Source of the DNA: Leptospira kmetyi serovar Malaysia str. Bejo-Iso9
GTDB lineage: Bacteria; Spirochaetota; Leptospiria; Leptospirales; Leptospiraceae
Length of the DNA stretch: 64,000 nt
Direction of reading: 5' to 3'
Assembly: GCF_000243735.2 (NCBI RefSeq)
Contig: NZ_AHMP02000001.1
Span: forward strand, 335,001 to 399,000
The position numbers and the translations under genes are program-made. The notes beneath the pieces were generated by a model that was given only the letters and a program-made list of their open reading frames with translations, did no database searches and was not told where the DNA came from. Positions 24,168 to 41,240 of the stretch are shown here, piece after piece. Position 1 is the stretch's first letter. Every line of letters begins with the position of its first letter.

Positions 24168-25805
24168 TCACTTTAGATAAATTGCAACTACTCCCGGTCT
24201 CGGCATGGAATTTCCTCCGTGCGGCCAGTGGCTCGTAGGATTTTGATAATCCTTCGTATTCTCCCCCGGATGTTGAACCGAAAGAAACAATTCCTTTTGA
24301 TCCGGAGTAAACCAAAGCCCCGTAAACTCCGCCCCGATCGGGGAAGAACCGAACTGAAACGCACGTCCCGCGTCGTCTCCTTCCGTAGGAATCACGAACA
24401 AACCGTTGTTGCCGAATTTCTTATATACGGATCTGTTTAAGTTCTTCTGGGAAATATCGGTCACCATCCAAAGATTTCCGGACGCGTCGAAAGCCATGTT
24501 ATCGGGAGAAGCGAAACCGGAACCCTTTCCTCCCGCGGCAAACACCTCGAAGTCGAATTCCATTCCCGCGTGATCCCCCGATTTTTCCTGGATGCGGAGA
24601 ATCTGTCCGAATAAATTTCCGTGTTTGTCGTTGTTGGTCATCGCGATAAAAACGGTTCCGTCCAAAGGATGAATTTCTATATCCTCGGGACGATCCATCG
24701 GAGTCGCTCCGCAGAGTTTTGCGGCCTCTCTGCAATAAACCAGAACGTCCGCTTGTGTTTGGAAACGTCTATCACCGTTTTCTTTTTTAGCATTCTTTAA
24801 TGTTTCGTTGGTTTCCAGATCCAGAGGAATCCAAATCCCGCGATCGAAGTCTGCGGCGTAAAGAATCCCCTCTTCCAAAAGCGCGGAGTTGCCCGCGCCC
24901 GCGGAAGCGTCGTATGTGTTTTTGGAAACGTATTTGTAGACGTATTCGTCCTTTGCATCGTCTCCCATATAAACCACGAGTTTGCCCGAGGGGGACAAAA
25001 CGAGGGCCGCGTTTTCGTGTGCGAATCTTCCGAGGGCGGTGTGTTTTACCGGAGTCGACTTCGGATCGAAAGGATCGACTTCGATGACCCAACCGTAATG
25101 CGTTTCGTGCGGAAGTTTACAAGGTTCGATGACCCATTCCACGTTTTCTTCGCAGGAAAGAATCGTGTTCCAAAAAGTGACTCCGCCCGAACAATTTGCG
25201 AAGGTTCCGAAAGCGCGATTCGTGTTGGCCATCGCGGGACTTCCGGCGGCCGGACCCGTTAGACGAAATTCCGTAAGACCGTTGATCCTTCTACCGTATT
25301 TAGAATCGGGTGACAAGGTCCATTCTCCGTTGTTCTTCGCGATTCGAATCACGGAACCGCCGAGAGAATAAAGATATTGTTCGATCTGTTTGTCCGTTCT
25401 TCTGTTCGGTCCCGGTTTGAGAACGTCGTATCCGTTGACGTAGTATTCCAAAATTCCGAGAGTTTCGTGATTGTTCCAAAGAAGACCCGTGTCCTTCTTA
25501 TTCGCAAACGGAAGAAAACAATTGAAGTCGGAGTTATATCCGAACGTATCTCCCTGCGGATTGATTCTATCGCCGTAAAGAGCGATCGTATTGTATTTAT
25601 AACCGTTGGGAAGAATCAGCGCGTCCCTTTCGCTCGAAGAGATCGGTTGAAATTTCGGGAAAGAATTTTTTTTAGAAGGAACGGACGTTTCCAACTTTTG
25701 CTTCGACGGCTTTGTCGAGCCAAGGAGAGAACCGGACTTTGCGATCGCGAGCGCGGCGGCGCCCTTCCCTAAGTATCGCAAGAATTGGGATCTGGAGAGA
25801 TTCAT
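24168..25805 (-). CDS. PhoX-like (DUF839) secreted phosphatase
   Basis: 545 residues. The family pattern is clear: 'LILPNGYKYNTIALYGD', 'FNCFLPF', 'LLWNNHET', 'NCSGGVTFWNTILSCEENVEW', 'YGWVIEVDPFDP', 'LGRFAHENA', 'DRPEDIEIHPLDGTVFIAMTNN' and 'SPDNMAFDASGNLWMVTD'. PhoX enzymes are Ca/Fe phosphatases that release phosphate from esters outside the cytoplasm. They normally carry a twin-arginine signal; here the start is 'MNLSRSQFLRYLGKGAAALAIA', with a Ser where the first Arg is expected, so the export route is unclear. It is a single gene, convergent with the STAS gene. Confidence 0.87.
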   Translation of the reverse strand: MNLSRSQFLRYLGKGAAALAIAKSGSLLGSTKPSKQKLETSVPSKKNSFPKFQPISSSERDALILPNGYKYNTIALYGDRINPQGDTFGYNSDFNCFLPFANKKDTGLLWNNHETLGILEYYVNGYDVLKPGPNRRTDKQIEQYLYSLGGSVIRIAKNNGEWTLSPDSKYGRRINGLTEFRLTGPAAGSPAMANTNRAFGTFANCSGGVTFWNTILSCEENVEWVIEPCKLPHETHYGWVIEVDPFDPKSTPVKHTALGRFAHENAALVLSPSGKLVVYMGDDAKDEYVYKYVSKNTYDASAGAGNSALLEEGILYAADFDRGIWIPLDLETNETLKNAKKENGDRRFQTQADVLVYCREAAKLCGATPMDRPEDIEIHPLDGTVFIAMTNNDKHGNLFGQILRIQEKSGDHAGMEFDFEVFAAGGKGSGFASPDNMAFDASGNLWMVTDISQKNLNRSVYKKFGNNGLFVIPTEGDDAGRAFQFGSSPIGAEFTGLWFTPDQKELFLSVQHPGENTKDYQNPTSHWPHGGNSMPRPGVVAIYLK

Positions 25806-25931
25806 ACGTCGAACTTTTCAGGAATGAAAAACGTCGCCATCCTGAATTTCCGCGTTCGATTCTATTTTATCTGGTTGTAATAATCGTAAGCGTTGGAAAA
25901 CTAACGGTTTAGAACCGGATCGTTCTTATAC

Positions 25932-26409
<478 letters not shown>

Positions 26410-26429
<20 letters not shown>

Positions 26430-26949
26430 TAAAAAACGGATTTTCCTTTTGGAAAATCAACTGAACCTGATACGGCTCCATCACGTAACGCGAAGGATTC
26501 ATCTCGTAGGATATATACAAAAAATACTTATCGTATATTACGATATACATATATTCCTGAAATCGAATGTGTTGCATTTGATTTCGGATTCCGCGCATCC
26601 AGATCGAATTCCCCTGAACCCTTTCGTAGCGAATGCTCGCCGCTTTGATCTGTTTGAGATATTCCGGCGTTACGGAAGGTTCTCTTCTTCTCAGTTCGAG
26701 TTTGAAGGAACGGATGAGATTGTATTCTAATTTGGCCTTTTCGAGCGCGTCCACGTCCGGGATCGTACGGAAGTAATATTCGTAGTATTCCTTATCGAGC
26801 GTTGCGGCGTCTTTTTTGTGAACGTCCCCATTCTCCTCCGGATTGGCCGGTTGGGATACGGGAGCCGACGTCGGCGCGTTTTGAGCGGATAAAACGTTCG
26901 CCGAAGTTAGGAGAAGAATCAGAAACAGTTTTGTCCGAAGTCGATCCAT
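26410..26949 (-). CDS. Exported hypothetical protein
   Basis: 179 residues from ATG 26949 (the frame extends 14 codons upstream, but the signal peptide '[22 protein letters not shown]' starts here). A Pro/Ala-rich spacer ('[16 protein letters not shown]') leads to a basic, aromatic domain ('[24 protein letters not shown]'). No family recognised. It lies 59 bp after the htpG stop on the same strand's downstream side, so it could be read through from the bat-htpG operon. Confidence 0.65.
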
Positions 26950-27007
26950 AAAACGCACAATATATGTATCGGACCAACTTCGGAATTCCAAGTCTTTTTT
27001 CCGGTTT

Positions 27008-28833
<1,826 letters not shown>

Positions 28834-28837
<4 letters not shown>

Positions 28838-30498
28838 AGATCTTCCTCTTTTTTACTTTTCAAAAGGCGGTTCGCCGCGTTGATCAGATGTTTTCGATCT
28901 TGAAAGTTTAACCGAACCGCAAGTTCCGCAAAACCGGATTCTCCCTTGGATACTTGAACCAAAAAGGAAACGTCGGATTCGGAAACCCCTTTCGCAAGCA
29001 GGGACTGCCTTAATACCAAGCCTCTTTTGGTCCCCACTCGCAAGTCAAGTTCTTTTAGAATGGGAATTCCCCAGATCGGAAATAGGATCGGAAACGATAC
29101 GATCGCGCCTAAATCCGCGTCCGTTTTTTTCATCCGCGTCCAAAGAAGAATTCCCGCGAACACGACGAACAAAACCGCGAATGAAAACAATAAAAGTTGA
29201 ATATTCCATTCTTCCGAAATCGGACGGATCGAATTCGCTTCCCGAGAATGTTTTTTGTTTCGAGTCGGGGGCAGAACGTTCACCGAGGGAATGTCCAACG
29301 AAATCGTTTTATAACTTCCCGCGTCGGGATCGAAAAACGTAAAGCTCCGTTTTTCGTCCTTCCAAATTCCGATCGTACGCATCGGAATTCCGTATTCGAA
29401 TCTCGCGGTCGAATAAAAACCGTAACCCGAATTTTCCAATTCGGTGAATTTCCAAGTTCTTGCGGTGTCATACAACGTGATTCCGGAGGAGCAATTTTTT
29501 TCCTCCGTACAAACCGGAATCGGTTCGATCACCGAGGAAAGATTCCCCTCCCCTTCGATCGTAACGCTGAGATACAAAGTGTCGCCCGCTTCGATCGAGT
29601 TCGGATCGTTTTTGATTCTCGCTCGCGCCTTGAACTTTCCGACCGCGCCGCTGAAGTTTCCTTCGAACTTGGGAAGTTCCTTCACTCGAATCCGATTCGG
29701 AGTCGTGGAAACCGTCTTTACGTTAAAGTAGGATTGAAGTTGGCCTTCGAGAGAAAACGTGGTTTTGCCGAGATGAAATTCTCCCGCGCGAAGCGGAATC
29801 AAAGAATAAATTTCCTTGTTGTAAACCGCAATGTCGTAGATGTTTCCTTCGTATAAAACCTGATCGGGAATTTTCACCGCGACACCGGTAAGAATTTCGC
29901 TTCTGAAATACGGAAATTGAATCGAGTCCGCGGGGTTGCGATCGAAGTACGGCTTGCGAACGTCCCTGTAATACAACGTAAAATAACCGATGATAGGTTC
30001 TCCGATCCACGCCTCTTTTTTACTCGTTTGAAAGATCACTTTTAAGTCCGCGTTTTCGGGAAGATCCTCTCCTTCAAACTGAAAGAATCGATCGAAGAAC
30101 GAACCGCCTCGGCTCTTTGCGGTCTGCGATCTTGCAAGAACTTGAATCTGCAAAGGACCGGGAACGAATTTTTTTCCGTTCACTTCGATGCTAACCGGCG
30201 GAAGAGAAAACACTCCCTGTCGCAAGGCTTTGATTCTGAATTTCAAAAGACGTTTTCTAAAAACCTGAAAGTTGATGATCGTCGTGTTCTCTTCCGAACC
30301 CGCGTAAAAAACCGTGACGTCTCCGTTCGAAACCGAATTTTGAGGAATGGCGAACTTGGCCCCCACGTCCATTTCAAAAACCGCATACGATTCTTCGCCG
30401 AGATGAAACATGTTTCGCGTAACGTAGAATTTGGTTTCATCCGCAAAGATCGGAAACGCGCAAAACAAAAAGGATAAAAGAAGAATCCGTTTCACCAA
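28834..30498 (-). CDS. batD: BatD-like membrane-anchored protein
   Basis: 554 residues. Signal peptide (~1-18, '[16 protein letters not shown]'), then tandem immunoglobulin-like segments over ~400 residues with the BatD features '[12 protein letters not shown]', '[18 protein letters not shown]' and '[19 protein letters not shown]'. One TM helix (~440-460, '[19 protein letters not shown]') and a cytoplasmic tail follow. It is thought to assist the BatA/BatB complex from the periplasmic side. It overlaps the TPR gene by seven bases and htpG by four. Confidence 0.88.
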
Positions 30499-31214
30499 AA
30501 AACCTCTCGATCCCGACTCTTTCTACTTTTTCTCCGGATCTTATTCAAGTCCAGAGAATCCATGATTCTTTTTGTTTCCTCGTCCGTAAGACGATCCCTC
30601 GGATCTTGAGAACCGTCCTCTTTGTTTTTCTGTTCCTGAGAATTTCCGTTGCCCGAGAAAGCGCCGCCTTGGCTTTGCGGAGAATTGTTTTGCGACGGAG
30701 AATTTTTCGAATCCTTCGGTTGTTTTCCGGAGTTTCGACCTCCGTTCGGCGAACTTTGATTCGGCGGCGGATTTCGACTTAGATATTCCAGATTCTTTCT
30801 CGCTTCAGAAAGATTCGGATTGAGCTTTAGGGCTTTGATGTATTCTTCCGCTGCCTTTTTCCGATCTCCCGCGCGCATATAACTGTTTCCCAGATTGAAT
30901 CGGGACTTCCATTGAACCTCGGGAGAGGACGAGGGAGAATTTGCGGATTTTTCGAAATGGCGGATCGCCTTATCGATGTTACCCGATTTGAACTCCGCCG
31001 AACCCCGATTGAATTCCAATCTTGAATCCTCCGGAAAATATGACTCCGCTTCCTGGTACATTCTCAGGGATTCGAGATATTCCCCCTGATTGTAGTGTTC
31101 CAAACCCTCGCCGACGCGGCTTCCTCCGGGATCGAGCTCCACCGAAAACAAAGGCGCGACCGAGCATAAGAATATTAAAATGATCGAATATTTGAATGTA
31201 CGAATCCGTTTCAC
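30492..31214 (-). CDS. batC: TPR protein of the bat operon (BatC-like)
   Basis: 240 residues from GTG 31214, preferred because GGGAG lies seven bases before it; the frame opens upstream to 31286 but that would overlap batB. Signal peptide or anchor '[18 protein letters not shown]', then three TPRs (~30-150) with '[20 protein letters not shown]', '[13 protein letters not shown]' and '[18 protein letters not shown]'. The tail (~150-220) is Ser/Asn/Gln-rich ('[16 protein letters not shown]') and ends in a basic cluster. A scaffold role in the Bat complex is inferred from position. Confidence 0.84.
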   Translation of the reverse strand: MKRIRTFKYSIILIFLCSVAPLFSVELDPGGSRVGEGLEHYNQGEYLESLRMYQEAESYFPEDSRLEFNRGSAEFKSGNIDKAIRHFEKSANSPSSSPEVQWKSRFNLGNSYMRAGDRKKAAEEYIKALKLNPNLSEARKNLEYLSRNPPPNQSSPNGGRNSGKQPKDSKNSPSQNNSPQSQGGAFSGNGNSQEQKNKEDGSQDPRDRLTDEETKRIMDSLDLNKIRRKSRKSRDREVFW

Positions 31215-31236
31215 GTCGCGACTCCCGTTTTTTCTT

Positions 31237-32276
<1,040 letters not shown>

Positions 32277-32280
<4 letters not shown>

Positions 32281-33215
32281 ACGTAATACCTGAAAAAGAA
32301 GGATCGCAACATCAGATCCAAAAACAAAACCGCAAGCGCGCGATAGAGCCATATCTCGTATTCCGTTTCGCGGACTTCCTTGGGAGGAGCCTGCAAAGGA
32401 TCTTTTTCCAGAGTGTCGATCGACGCAAGTACGGCCCTCATCTCTTCCGGATCTTCGGCGCGAAAGAATTGACCGCCCGTATTTGCGGAAAGTTCTTGAA
32501 GGATTTCAAAATTGATCTCGTAAGAACTATCTTCCTTTCCGATTCCGATCGAATAGATCTTCGCTCCGATATGTTCGGCGAGATCGGTGGCGGTCACGGG
32601 ATCGATCTTGCCCGTATTGGAAACTCCGTCCGTGATGAGAACGATCAATCTCGAACGCGCCTGCGAAGTCCTCAATCGATACGTGGAAAGAATGATCGCG
32701 TCTCCGATCGCGGTTCCTTGTTCCGCAACGGTTTCTTCTTCGATCGTTCCTAAGATTTCGTTGAGAGATTCGCGATCGCCCGTTAACGGAGCCTGCAGAT
32801 ATGCCGCGCCCGCAAACACAACAAGACCGAGACGGTCGTTCGTTCTTTTTTCGATAAATCTTCTGAGAAGTTTTTTGGAAACGCCGAGTCTTGTTTCGGG
32901 AAGAAAGTCCCTGCTTCTCGACATGGAACCCGAAACGTCCAAGGCGATCATGATGTCGATCCCCTCTTTTTCATCGGGAAGAAAACTGGTTTTTTTACCG
33001 GGACCCGCGAGCGCCACAACGATCAAGCTAATCGCGATCGGACGCAGCAAAGGAAGAAAGATTCCGAGATTTTCAAACTTGGAAAGAACTCCTTCTCTTC
33101 TTCCGGGGAGACGGACTCCCATTCTCCTTAAGTACATTTTATTTTTATAATATACGAACGTCCAGATCCAAACCGGGGCCAAAAGAAAAAGAGCGTACGG
33201 ATATTCGAAATTCAT
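32277..33215 (-). CDS. batA: BatA: membrane protein with von Willebrand factor A domain
   Basis: 312 residues. Two N-terminal TM segments ('[16 protein letters not shown]' and '[13 protein letters not shown]'), a vWA domain with an intact metal site ('[10 protein letters not shown]' at 91-100, '[10 protein letters not shown]', '[10 protein letters not shown]'), and a C-terminal TM helix. It is paired with BatB; both overlap their neighbours by four bases (33212-33215 upstream, 32277-32280 downstream), which argues for coupled translation and a stoichiometric complex. Confidence 0.93.
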
Positions 33216-34099
33216 TTTTTATCCCAGATCCCTTTCCAGTGTGAGAATTTTTCCTCAGCGTCTTCCTTTGTCAGAAACGCGTCTCCCGGTCTGAATTTTT
33301 TTTCGGTTAGAAATTTTCTCCAGGATTGAAGTTCCCTTTCCTCGAAAGGAAACTGATCGTATAAAAATCGAAACAACTCCGCTTCGGTAAAAGCGGACGT
33401 TTTTCTTCCGGAAAGATTCGCGGATTTTTCGCGGATATAACCGGACAACAAACGCGCGAAGTCACGCGCGGGAATCGGTTCTTTTTTTAAGAGTTCGTTC
33501 AACCGGATCTCAAAAACTTCGATTCTTTCCAGAGTCGGCTCGGCTTGAATGATGGCGTCTAACGGAGAATTTTTCGATGAATAGATGCGATACGCATACG
33601 TCCCGAAGGCAATGAGCAGACCCGCAAGAATCAAAAACACGAGAAGCCTTCCCCAATACGAACCGGAAAAGGTCATCGGAGGAAGGATATCCGCCGGTCC
33701 CGTATCCGAATCGGGAATCGAAGAATCGATAAAAACTTTTTCTTTGGAAAATTCTTTTTTACCGTTTGCATCGGTCCAGGAAACGGGGATCCAATATTCT
33801 CCCGTAACGTAATACGCGAAGTCGACGACGAGTGAATTCTCCTTTTTTTCGGAATACAAAACCTCGAACCAAGGAAGATCCGGCGCCTGTTCCGAAAAGT
33901 GAAGACCGGGCTCTGGAAACTGAACGTCCTTGACCTCGCTTCCGGTCCATTTGAGTTCGTAACGGATTTTTTCCCCGATCAACGCCTTTTCCGGCACGAT
34001 CGTTTCCACGGTTCCGGCGTCCAACTCCGCGACTCCGGCCGAACCCGCACAAAACATTACAATCCAAGAATATAATAAAATCCGAATTTGTTTTCTCAT
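33212..34099 (-). CDS. Membrane protein of the bat operon (DUF4381-like)
   Basis: 295 residues. Signal peptide (~1-24, '[19 protein letters not shown]'), a periplasmic segment of ~125 residues with an Ig-like feel ('[16 protein letters not shown]'), a TM helix (~150-170, '[19 protein letters not shown]'), and a cytoplasmic helical domain including '[16 protein letters not shown]'. The position between DUF58 and batA is usual for this gene in bat operons. Function unknown; presumed part of the complex. Confidence 0.75.
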   Translation of the reverse strand: MRKQIRILLYSWIVMFCAGSAGVAELDAGTVETIVPEKALIGEKIRYELKWTGSEVKDVQFPEPGLHFSEQAPDLPWFEVLYSEKKENSLVVDFAYYVTGEYWIPVSWTDANGKKEFSKEKVFIDSSIPDSDTGPADILPPMTFSGSYWGRLLVFLILAGLLIAFGTYAYRIYSSKNSPLDAIIQAEPTLERIEVFEIRLNELLKKEPIPARDFARLLSGYIREKSANLSGRKTSAFTEAELFRFLYDQFPFEERELQSWRKFLTEKKFRPGDAFLTKEDAEEKFSHWKGIWDKK

Positions 34100-34926
34100 T
34101 TTGAAAAATACCGGATCAGATCCTTGGATTTCAAATCCTGTTCGGTCAGATCCAAAAAGGAGGATTGAAAATAAGAACGCAAGGATTTGAGTTCGTATTC
34201 GGGAGAAAAACTTTTCCCCAAAAGCCCGCCGGTTTTTTCTTCGGGGTCGCGCGTATAAAAAAAGGACATTAATGATTTCGGCGGATCGACTTCAAGCGGG
34301 TCCCGAAATCGAACCGCGTGCAGGGAATAATGTTTTTTCAAACCGGAATATTTTTTTAGACTTCGGATTCCGATGAAGTCGCTTAACAAAAACACTTCCG
34401 CGTGTCTATGAACCCGGTTTTTCAGATATTGAAACGGTAAAAGAGGATCGGAAGGGCGCGCTACGAGGTCCTTTGCGGAAATCTTTTTCAAAACGGGAAG
34501 CAATTCGTCTCTCGACTTTAAAAAATCGGTTTCCCATTCCACCTTGTCGCAATAAAGAACGATCTTAACGCGATTCCCCTTTTGAACATAAAGCAAGGAA
34601 ACGAGCGCGAGAACTTGAAACGCGTTTTCCGCGCGGGAAAATTCTCCCGAACCCCATTCCATCGAAGAGGATATATCGTAAAAAAGAATGGCCTGTCTTT
34701 CCTTCTCTTCGTAAAATTCTCGGACGTAAAGTTCTCCGAAACGGGAGGTCACGTTCCAATCGATGAGACGCGTATCGTCTCCGAAACTGTAAAGACGAAC
34801 GTCTTTGAAGTCGAGACCTCTTCCCCGTTTGGAACTTTCCGCGCTTCCCGTCTTTTCCTTTAAGGAACGGGTTTTGCGTCCGAGCTCCAAACTCGATAGA
34901 ATCGATAAGAATTCTTTGCGGATCAT
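34096..34926 (-). CDS. DUF58-domain protein of the bat operon
   Basis: 276 residues. The DUF58 signature is clear: '[20 protein letters not shown]', '[19 protein letters not shown]', and a degenerate vWA-like '[13 protein letters not shown]'. DUF58 proteins almost always follow a MoxR ATPase, as here (23 bp). They are thought to be vWA-type clients of that ATPase. It is cytoplasmic: no signal or TM segment is visible. Confidence 0.9.
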   Translation of the reverse strand: MIRKEFLSILSSLELGRKTRSLKEKTGSAESSKRGRGLDFKDVRLYSFGDDTRLIDWNVTSRFGELYVREFYEEKERQAILFYDISSSMEWGSGEFSRAENAFQVLALVSLLYVQKGNRVKIVLYCDKVEWETDFLKSRDELLPVLKKISAKDLVARPSDPLLPFQYLKNRVHRHAEVFLLSDFIGIRSLKKYSGLKKHYSLHAVRFRDPLEVDPPKSLMSFFYTRDPEEKTGGLLGKSFSPEYELKSLRSYFQSSFLDLTEQDLKSKDLIRYFSK

Positions 34927-34949
34927 AAGATCGTCCGGAAAACTCGGGC

Positions 34950-35939
34950 TTAAGGAACCGGAGTCGCCTCCACAACGGTTTGAATCAGGGATTCAACGTT
35001 CAATTCCTCGGAGATCGCCTCGAAGGTAAGAAGAATTCTATGTCTTAAAATTTCCACGAGAGAAACCTTTACGTCCTCGGGGATCACGTATGTTCTTCCG
35101 TTTAAAAGGGCATTCGCTTTAGAACTTTTTAATATACTCAAGGACGCGCGCGGAGAAGCTCCGTGACGGATATAAGGAATCAACTCGGGGACGGTTCTTT
35201 CCTCCGGTCTCGTATTGCGAACCAAACGAACGATATACGATTTGATCTTCTCTTCGATGAACACGTCGTCGAGCAAAGAGGAAAGTTTTAGAATCTCTTT
35301 GGCGGTGACCACCTTTTTGATCTTTCCGTTTTCGGCGTTGAGTTTTCCGTGTTGATCGAGGATCGCGACCTCTTCTTCCAAAGCGGGATAACTTACGTTG
35401 ACTTTCATAAAAAAACGGTCCATCTGCGCTTCGGGCAAAGGATACGTTCCGTCCTGATCGATCGGGTTCTGCGTCGCGATCACGAGAAAGGGTTTATCGA
35501 GTTTATACGTTTTATCGCCGATCGTGATCGTCTTTTCTTCCATACTTTCCAGAAGAGCCGATTGAACCTTTGCGGGCGCGCGGTTGATTTCGTCGGCAAG
35601 AAGAACCCCTGTGAACACGGGTCCTTTTCTCGTTTCGAATTCCGTTGTCTTTGGATTGAATACGACTGTTCCGACAAGGTCGGCGGGTAAAAGATCGGGT
35701 GTGAATTGAATTCTTTTAAAGTCCAGATCGAGGGCGCCCGCGAGAGATCTTGCAAGCAATGTTTTTGCAAGACCGGGCATTCCTTCGAGCAGAACGTGAC
35801 CCTGACATACGAGACAAACCAGGACGTTTCGAATGACTTCGTCTTGTCCGGTGATTTCTTTTCCCAATTCTTTTTTGAGAGTTTCCAGTTTGATTCTGGC
35901 AAACTCCACGTCTTCTGCGGAAAGCAGATCTTTTTCCAT
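34950..35939 (-). CDS. moxR: MoxR-family AAA+ ATPase, first gene of the bat operon
   Basis: 329 residues from ATG 35939 ('[13 protein letters not shown]'); another ATG thirteen codons upstream (35978) cannot be excluded and neither has a clear ribosome-binding site. Walker A 'GMPGLAKT' (53-60), Walker B '[11 protein letters not shown]', sensor 1 '[19 protein letters not shown]', and arginine finger/sensor 2 'RHGASPRA'. MoxR ATPases act as chaperone-like remodellers of vWA proteins. The order moxR, DUF58, DUF4381-like, batA, batB, batC, batD, htpG is collinear and tightly spaced. Confidence 0.95.
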   Translation of the reverse strand: MEKDLLSAEDVEFARIKLETLKKELGKEITGQDEVIRNVLVCLVCQGHVLLEGMPGLAKTLLARSLAGALDLDFKRIQFTPDLLPADLVGTVVFNPKTTEFETRKGPVFTGVLLADEINRAPAKVQSALLESMEEKTITIGDKTYKLDKPFLVIATQNPIDQDGTYPLPEAQMDRFFMKVNVSYPALEEEVAILDQHGKLNAENGKIKKVVTAKEILKLSSLLDDVFIEEKIKSYIVRLVRNTRPEERTVPELIPYIRHGASPRASLSILKSSKANALLNGRTYVIPEDVKVSLVEILRHRILLTFEAISEELNVESLIQTVVEATPVP

Positions 35940-36046
35940 AAGGTAAGAATCGGACGACCTACGATCCGATTCAAGCATTCTTCGAACTGCGAAACCTGTG
36001 TTGCGAAATTCAGATCGCTCCGGAGTTAGGCCTCCGCGAATGCGCC

Positions 36047-36667
36047 TTAACGTTTCGCATCCCAGTTGCCCGAGCTATTGTTGCCTCGATATGTTCCGCT
36101 GATCGAACGCCCTTCCAAAACGCCCGAATATTTTTGGGAGAATGGAACGTTGCTACCGATCTCGGAACATTTCGCGCCGACACAGGAACGAACGAATTGA
36201 ATCTGATTTCCTTTCGTAAAAATTCCGCCGAGCGGTTCCGCTTTTCCTTTTCCCCAATTCGAGAATTTTAGAATTCCGTAAAGTCTTCCGTTCTTCCCTC
36301 CGAAAAACTGGAGAGTTCCTTTGTGCGGACCGACGGTCAGTTGATACGTTCCCACGAAAAGTTTATCGTTTGCGGAAAGTTCGGCGGAGTCCGAAGGTTT
36401 TTCTTCTGCTAAGAATTCTATCTTTTCCACCGAGTCCGTGGGAATCTCCTGATCCGGATCGGTGATCTTTAAAATCTTACGATCCATGGAAACGAGAATC
36501 CCCTGCGTGAAAGATCCGTTATACGTCACCTTTGCCGTTCTCCCGATATCCGAACCGGGGGCGCAACTTCTCAGAAGATAACCGATGATAAAAAACAAAA
36601 TCGCCGTGGGAATAAAAATGGTAAGATCGCGTTTCCAAAAGGAGCGCGGAGAATTTTCAGTGCTCAT
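36047..36667 (-). CDS. Membrane-anchored hypothetical protein
   Basis: 206 residues. One TM helix near the N-terminus ('[18 protein letters not shown]', ~15-32), then a periplasmic beta-rich part with '[17 protein letters not shown]' and repeated short strands ('[21 protein letters not shown]'). The last part resembles domains that report on extracted or synthesised material ('[15 protein letters not shown]'). Family unknown. It is upstream of moxR on the same strand with a gap of about 70-107 bases, so co-transcription with the bat operon is possible. Confidence 0.6.
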   Translation of the reverse strand: MSTENSPRSFWKRDLTIFIPTAILFFIIGYLLRSCAPGSDIGRTAKVTYNGSFTQGILVSMDRKILKITDPDQEIPTDSVEKIEFLAEEKPSDSAELSANDKLFVGTYQLTVGPHKGTLQFFGGKNGRLYGILKFSNWGKGKAEPLGGIFTKGNQIQFVRSCVGAKCSEIGSNVPFSQKYSGVLEGRSISGTYRGNNSSGNWDAKR

Positions 36668-36711
36668 ACGATATTATCGGTGAATTTCGAAAAGCATTCA
36701 TACCGGAAAAC

Positions 36712-36742
36712 AAAAAAGCGGAAGCCTTTCAGCCTCCGCTTT
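36712..36742 (-). terminator. Terminator after the repeat lipoprotein gene
   Basis: On the minus strand the stem AAAGCGGA...TCCGCTTT is followed by TTTTTTG. It ends the transcript of 36845-38164 and isolates 36047-36667. Confidence 0.75.
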
Positions 36743-36844
36743 CGATACGGTTTTTCGTTTTAAAACAAAGATCGATCAGACATCGGTCTTTGTTTTGAAC
36801 GTAGCTGAAACGAATTCAGCGAACCGCGGGAAAATTCCTCAGGA

Positions 36845-38164
<1,320 letters not shown>

Positions 38165-38264
38165 GATTATTCCTTGTAAGTTTAAAAACTTCCCACAAAC
38201 GTTAAAGAGTCGAATTCAAAAGTCAAGAAATTCCGAAGCCGAGAATCGAACGGCTCCGCGAAAT

Positions 38265-39332
<1,068 letters not shown>

Positions 39333-39362
39333 GAGATTCTCCCGGTCGAAGAAGTTAATATG

Positions 39363-39388
39363 AAAAGAGCCGGTAAAGACACCGGCTC
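39363..39388 (-). terminator. Terminator after 39424-39804
   Basis: The perfect arms GAGCCGGT and ACCGGCTC around six bases are followed by TTTT on the minus strand. Confidence 0.75.
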
Positions 39389-39423
39389 AGGTTCTTAGAG
39401 AAGCGGCTGACTGTCAAATGAAA

Positions 39424-39804
<381 letters not shown>

Positions 39805-39851
39805 CTTTCCTATAGGTTCCTTTTACCATCTTTTTTAGAGGCCTTGCACGT

Positions 39852-40274
39852 TCAAGATTTTTTAAGATAATCTCTCAAATGTTTTCCTTCTTCTTCCCAT
39901 CCGTCCGACGCGGCTTCGATCCAAACGTCGTATTTATCGCCTACGGGATAACCCGAATTCGTTACTACCAACTTGGAAGAATGATCGCCCAAGGAATGGA
40001 ATTCCAACTTCAATTCGATTTCACCCGCGGGATGGTCCTGCCAAAGTAGTATCAATTCTTTTAAAGGAACTATCTTTTTATAAATACCGTTGGTTGTAAG
40101 ATCGCCTTCCATTCCGAGTCTCCAAGTCCACGCAAAGTTAGCGCCTTCTTTCGGACGACCGGTGACCTTATCCGCGAGCCAATGAATCAATTCCTCGTTT
40201 ACGGTGACCGCGTTCCAAACCTTCATCAGAGGATAGTCGAACTGAAATTCCTTTACTATGCTTCTAGTTTCCAT
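39852..40274 (-). CDS. SRPBCC/AHSA1-like lipid- or ligand-binding domain protein
   Basis: 140 residues. It follows the START-like AHSA1 pattern: 'FQFDYPLMKVWNAVTVNEEL', 'HWLADKVTGRPKEGANFAW', 'ELILLWQDHP' and 'LKLEFHSLGDHSSKLVVTNSG'. The family includes activator-of-Hsp90-like single domains of mostly unknown ligand. It lies nine bases after the SDR gene 40284-41087 and is probably co-transcribed with it. Confidence 0.82.
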   Translation of the reverse strand: METRSIVKEFQFDYPLMKVWNAVTVNEELIHWLADKVTGRPKEGANFAWTWRLGMEGDLTTNGIYKKIVPLKELILLWQDHPAGEIELKLEFHSLGDHSSKLVVTNSGYPVGDKYDVWIEAASDGWEEEGKHLRDYLKKS

Positions 40275-40283
40275 GCTTTCCTT

Positions 40284-41087
<804 letters not shown>

Positions 41088-41214
41088 TTCCAGAGCATTC
41101 TTCCCGCAAGAAGGAAGTATTCAAGAATTTTTTGTCTCTTAAAACCGCACAAACCCGACAAACCTCTTTGATTCCGGGGGAAGAAGAGTGACGTTTATCG
41201 GGTTACAAACGTAT

Positions 41215-41230
41215 ATCGATTCCAATCGAT
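41215..41230. promoter_or_regulatory. Palindrome downstream of ndh
   Basis: ATCGATT-CC-AATCGAT is a perfect inverted repeat about 10 bases past the ndh stop, in the 153-base gap before the SDR gene. It may be an operator for the SDR-SRPBCC pair or a weak terminator; no T-run. Confidence 0.25.
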
Positions 41231-41240
41231 CTACGGAGAA

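Noticed and set aside
29197..29856. 219-codon frame opposite batD
   Set aside because: Arg/Phe-rich shadow of a clear batD coding frame; no start signal.
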